From: Sphingopyxis sp. H050
GTDB lineage: Bacteria > Pseudomonadota > Alphaproteobacteria > Sphingomonadales > Sphingomonadaceae
NCBI RefSeq assembly: GCF_001468265.1
Contig: NZ_LNRZ01000012.1
Location: forward strand, 1 to 64,000
Reading direction: 5' to 3'
DNA: 64,000 bases
Position 1 is the stretch's first letter; each line of letters opens with the position of its first letter. Of the stretch, positions 62,823 through 64,000 are shown in pieces. A program made the translations under genes and the position numbers. Below the pieces are notes generated by a model, which saw nothing but the letters and a program-made list of their open reading frames with translations, searched no databases and was not told the origin of the DNA.

Positions 62823-63350
62823 ATGACCGACACACCCCCCGCGCCGACCGACCCCTTCGCCCCCGACGCGCTCAACGCCGCCGAGGGACTCGATCCGGTC
62901 GATCCCGCCTATAGCCATGTCGTGCGGATCGCGACCGCGCTCAACCTGATCCCGCTGGCGATCGGGGCCAGCGTCGCCGACTGGCTGGTGATGCCGCGGA
63001 TCGATGGGCCCTATGGGCTGGTCACGACCGCGGCGTGGCTGTTCGCGCTTCTGGCGATCGTGATGCTGCCCGCCCGGCGCGTATCGCGCTGGGGCTACAA
63101 GATCGGCGAAGGACAGCTGCGCGTCGCGCGCGGCTGGCTGTTCCGCACCGACACGATCGTCCCCTTCGTGCGCGTCCAGCATATCGACGTGGGCCAAGGG
63201 CCGGTCGAGCGGCTGTTCGGCCTGTCACACCTCGTCGTCCACACATCGGGCACGCACAACAGCATGGTGACGCTGCCGGGCCTGCGTTCGGACCTTGCCG
63301 CCGCGATGCGCGAGACGATCCGCCGCCATATCCAGACCGACTTCGCATGA
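62823..63350 (+). CDS. PH-domain membrane protein (YdbS-like)
   Basis: A 175-residue protein with two membrane helices (about 48-65 and 72-90) and a bacterial PH (bPH2) domain whose core is GQLRVARGWLFRTDTIVPFV and RVQHIDVGQGPVERLFGL. The ATG at 62823 (MTDTPPAP) is preferred over one 36 bases upstream. Overlaps the next gene by ATGA. In Bacillus the YdbS/YdbT pair is linked to bacteriocin resistance; the role here is unknown. Confidence 0.88.
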   Translation: MTDTPPAPTDPFAPDALNAAEGLDPVDPAYSHVVRIATALNLIPLAIGASVADWLVMPRIDGPYGLVTTAAWLFALLAIVMLPARRVSRWGYKIGEGQLRVARGWLFRTDTIVPFVRVQHIDVGQGPVERLFGLSHLVVHTSGTHNSMVTLPGLRSDLAAAMRETIRRHIQTDFA

Positions 63351-64000
63351 GCGAGGCGGTCGCCGTTTCGCCCGATCTGGGTGGGGCCCAATGGCAGCGG
63401 CTGCATCCCGCGACGCTAGCGCTTGCGCTGGTCAAGCTCGGGCCGCGCTCGCTGCAATTCCTGCCCGCGGTCGCGGCGCTGGGCTTTACCGGCAACTGGG
63501 TGTGGATCGTCCCCGCGATCCTTGCCTATCTGCTGATCGCGCTCGCCGCCGCCTGCCTGCAATGGATGCGATTTCGCTTCATCGTCGGCGACGACGAGGT
63601 GGTGATCGAAAGCGGCGTGCTGTCGCGCCAGCATCGCACCATCCCCTTCGACCGCATTCAGGACGTCAGCATCGAACAGGGACTGGTGTCGCGCGCGCTC
63701 GGCATCGCCAAGGTCGGGTTCGAAACCGGTGCGGGCGGCAAGGAGAATGATGCGCATCTCGACGCGATCGGCCTCGACGCGGCGCAGGCGCTGCGCACGA
63801 CGATCCGCGCGCACCGGAGCGCGCCCGTCGCCGCCGCGTCGGTCGCCGCCGAAGCGCCGGCGCCCGCGCCCGTCGCCGAGGACCGCCTGCTCTTCGCGAT
63901 GGGGCCGCGCCGGTTGCTGGTCGCGGGGCTGTTCAACTTCTCGCTCGCGGCGCTCGCCGTGGTCGGCGCGGGCATGCAGTTCTTCGACGATCTGCTGCCG
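63347..64000 (+). CDS. PH-domain membrane protein (YdbT-like), partial
   Basis: The frame starts at 63347 (MSEAVAVSPDLGG) and is open to the window end, at least 218 residues. Membrane helices near residues 38-75 precede a PH-like repeat with ESGVLSRQHRTIPFDRIQDV and IEQGLVSRALGIAKVGFETG. Another hydrophobic segment begins near residue 192. This matches the larger YdbT partner, which has several PH repeats; the rest is beyond the window. Confidence 0.85.
   Translation, partial: MSEAVAVSPDLGGAQWQRLHPATLALALVKLGPRSLQFLPAVAALGFTGNWVWIVPAILAYLLIALAAACLQWMRFRFIVGDDEVVIESGVLSRQHRTIPFDRIQDVSIEQGLVSRALGIAKVGFETGAGGKENDAHLDAIGLDAAQALRTTIRAHRSAPVAAASVAAEAPAPAPVAEDRLLFAMGPRRLLVAGLFNFSLAALAVVGAGMQFFDDLLP

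Noticed and set aside
1..64000. CRISPR arrays
   Set aside because: No regularly spaced identical repeats with unique spacers were seen; the repeats present are isolated palindromes.

Overview
The window looks like chromosome of a sphingomonad (Alphaproteobacteria, Sphingomonadales). This is inferred from high G+C coding sequence with frequent GTG/TTG starts, a tonB-exbB-exbD-exbD operon, a LytS/LytTR pair, an Lrp-type putR facing putA, and intergenic palindromes of the kind common in this group. The genus cannot be fixed from the sequence alone; Sphingopyxis is a guess.

Positions 1 to about 8656 are the right end of an integrated transferable element abutting the 3' end of a tRNA-Gly(GCC) gene. 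On the minus strand it carries a ribbon-helix-helix-type relaxosome protein, a TraD-like coupling ATPase and a MobF relaxase-helicase with overlapping starts and stops, then a nucleotidyltransferase-HEPN protein. Upstream are an AlpA/excisionase-like gene of 57 codons, an unknown gene and a two-helix membrane protein. No integrase or type IV secretion genes are visible, so the element continues to the left.

From 8892 the genes are largely core: CnoX-like thioredoxin, Lon-N protein, a sigma-like protein, a UbiH-type hydroxylase, FtsK, LolA, a candidate structured RNA, exonuclease III, RibA with a degenerate N-terminal domain, a LytS/LytTR two-component pair, an HxlR regulator with palindromic sites, and a bifunctional RelA/SpoT enzyme.

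The most striking block is 22849-32604: four tightly packed minus-strand genes coding for a pentahaem cytochrome, a lipoprotein with two HbpS/GlcG-like domains, a predicted outer-membrane beta-barrel, and a 1441-residue decahaem protein ending in an LVIVD-repeat beta-propeller. Together they look like a porin-cytochrome electron conduit or an envelope haem-handling machine in what appears to be an ordinary aerobic heterotroph. gdhA lies 48 bases upstream on the same strand, and a CcmI-like cytochrome-maturation TPR protein is next to gdhA.

The rest (35-64 kb) includes putA/putR, a pair of acyl-CoA dehydrogenase subunits, tRNA-Gly(TCC), a transglutaminase-like protein, two MFS transporters, a CinA-like domain, two GST-type proteins, Bax-inhibitor-1, ThpR, a low-molecular-weight phosphatase, a SodC lipoprotein, the TonB system, homoserine dehydrogenase, GlpX, small ABM and SnoaL-like proteins, a flavodoxin-fold protein, a secreted alkyl-sulfatase and a pair of PH-domain membrane proteins, the last cut by the window end. 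Convergent gene pairs that do not overlap are mostly separated by palindromic repeats of several families.
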